Assembly: GCA_938004015.1 (NCBI GenBank)
Contig: CALKWU010000242.1
Span: 1-6,129, forward strand
Direction of reading: 5' to 3'
Source of the DNA: an uncultured Oceanobacillus sp.
GTDB lineage: Bacteria > Bacillota > Bacilli > Bacillales > Amphibacillaceae
DNA: 6,129 nt
Each line of letters begins with the position of its first letter. Position 1 is the first letter of the stretch. The notes under the pieces were generated by a model, which saw nothing but the letters and a program-made list of their open reading frames with translations, made no database searches and was not told the origin of the DNA. A program made the translations under genes and the position numbers. Below are positions 5,918 to 6,129 of this stretch, in pieces.

Positions 5918-5956
5918 CAAAGGAGTTAAGAAAACATGAAAGGATGAAGACTCAAC

Positions 5957-6129
5957 ATGTATCAAGAACCGATTTTCTTACAACCGGTCTTTCAAGAACG
6001 GATTTGGGGTGGAAAAAAATTAGCGTCGGAATACGGTTATACGATTCCTTCAGATAAAACGGGAGAAGCTTGGGTGATTTCTGCTCATCCGAATGGGGCA
6101 AGTGTGATTGAAAATGGTCCATTAGCCGG
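5957..6129 (+). CDS. manA: Mannose-6-phosphate isomerase, class I, N-terminal part (cut by window end)
   Basis: Begins MYQEPIFLQPVFQERIWGG and continues with YGYTIPSDKTGEAWVISAHP to the window edge, 57 complete codons. The PVF.ERIWGG and TGE.W..SAHP..G blocks are the opening of the short Bacillus-type phosphomannose isomerases (ManA, Pmi, GmuF). These zinc enzymes interconvert mannose-6-phosphate and fructose-6-phosphate in the cytoplasm. The zinc-binding and catalytic residues lie further on, outside the window. The ATG at 5957 is preceded by AAAGGATG (5939-5946), a moderate ribosome site at 10-12 nt. It is divergent from the PTS operon with 196 nt between start codons. Whether it is the housekeeping manA or a paralogue dedicated to glucomannan use, like B. 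subtilis gmuF, cannot be decided here. Confidence 0.9.
   Translation, partial: MYQEPIFLQPVFQERIWGGKKLASEYGYTIPSDKTGEAWVISAHPNGASVIENGPLA

Noticed and set aside
5919..5947. Three-codon ORF (ATG AAA GGA TGA at 5936) behind an AAAGGAG site, as a leader peptide of manA
   Set aside because: The extended -10 at 5909-5917 predicts transcription from about 5924, which would leave most of this ribosome site out of the mRNA.
1..6129. CRISPR arrays, tRNA or rRNA genes, riboswitches, insertion sequences, phage or defence genes
   Set aside because: No spaced direct repeats, cloverleaf or rRNA-like sequence, transposase or defence motifs were seen; the window is filled by an ordinary sugar-uptake operon.

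Overview
The window holds a compact PTS operon for uptake of beta-linked disaccharides, read entirely on the minus strand, plus the 5' end of a divergent mannose-6-phosphate isomerase gene on the plus strand. Strong purine-rich Shine-Dalgarno sites (AGGAGG, GAGGTGA), a near-consensus CcpA cre box, a LicR-type regulator and a Bacillus-type ManA N-terminus all point to a low-to-moderate G+C Firmicute, most likely a Bacillaceae member. The species cannot be fixed from this stretch.

Layout in the direction of transcription (right to left): EIIB (5760-5455), EIIC (5430-4147), EIIA (3985-3680), GH1 6-phospho-beta-glucosidase (3664-2276) and a LicR-type PRD activator (2143-224). The promoter region (5761-5956) lies between the divergent EIIB and manA start codons. 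It contains a cre box, a perfect 7-bp inverted repeat overlapping that cre, a 21-bp near-palindrome upstream, weak minus-strand promoters, and a clear extended -10 promoter for manA. A hairpin terminator separates the hydrolase from licR. Two stable inverted repeats, without a minus-strand T-run, lie downstream of licR (1-223), where no gene is visible.

How it likely works: EIIC carries the disaccharide through the membrane and phosphate passes from HPr to EIIA (His76), to EIIB (Cys8), to the sugar. The GH1 enzyme splits the 6-phosphodisaccharide in the cytoplasm. LicR is expected to activate the operon, with its PRD, EIIB-like and EIIA-like phosphosites sensing PTS activity; all six sites are present at spacings matching Bacillus subtilis LicR. 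CcpA would repress through the cre when glucose is available. The divergent manA supplies mannose-6-P to fructose-6-P conversion, which suggests, without proving, a glucomannan-derived substrate rather than cellobiose alone.

Most start codons had to be moved from the first in-frame TTG/GTG to an internal ATG on the basis of Shine-Dalgarno spacing. I see no novel system here. The points worth following up are regulatory: the two palindromes, the terminator before licR, and a hairpin, possible internal promoter and tiny ORF in the EIIC-EIIA gap.
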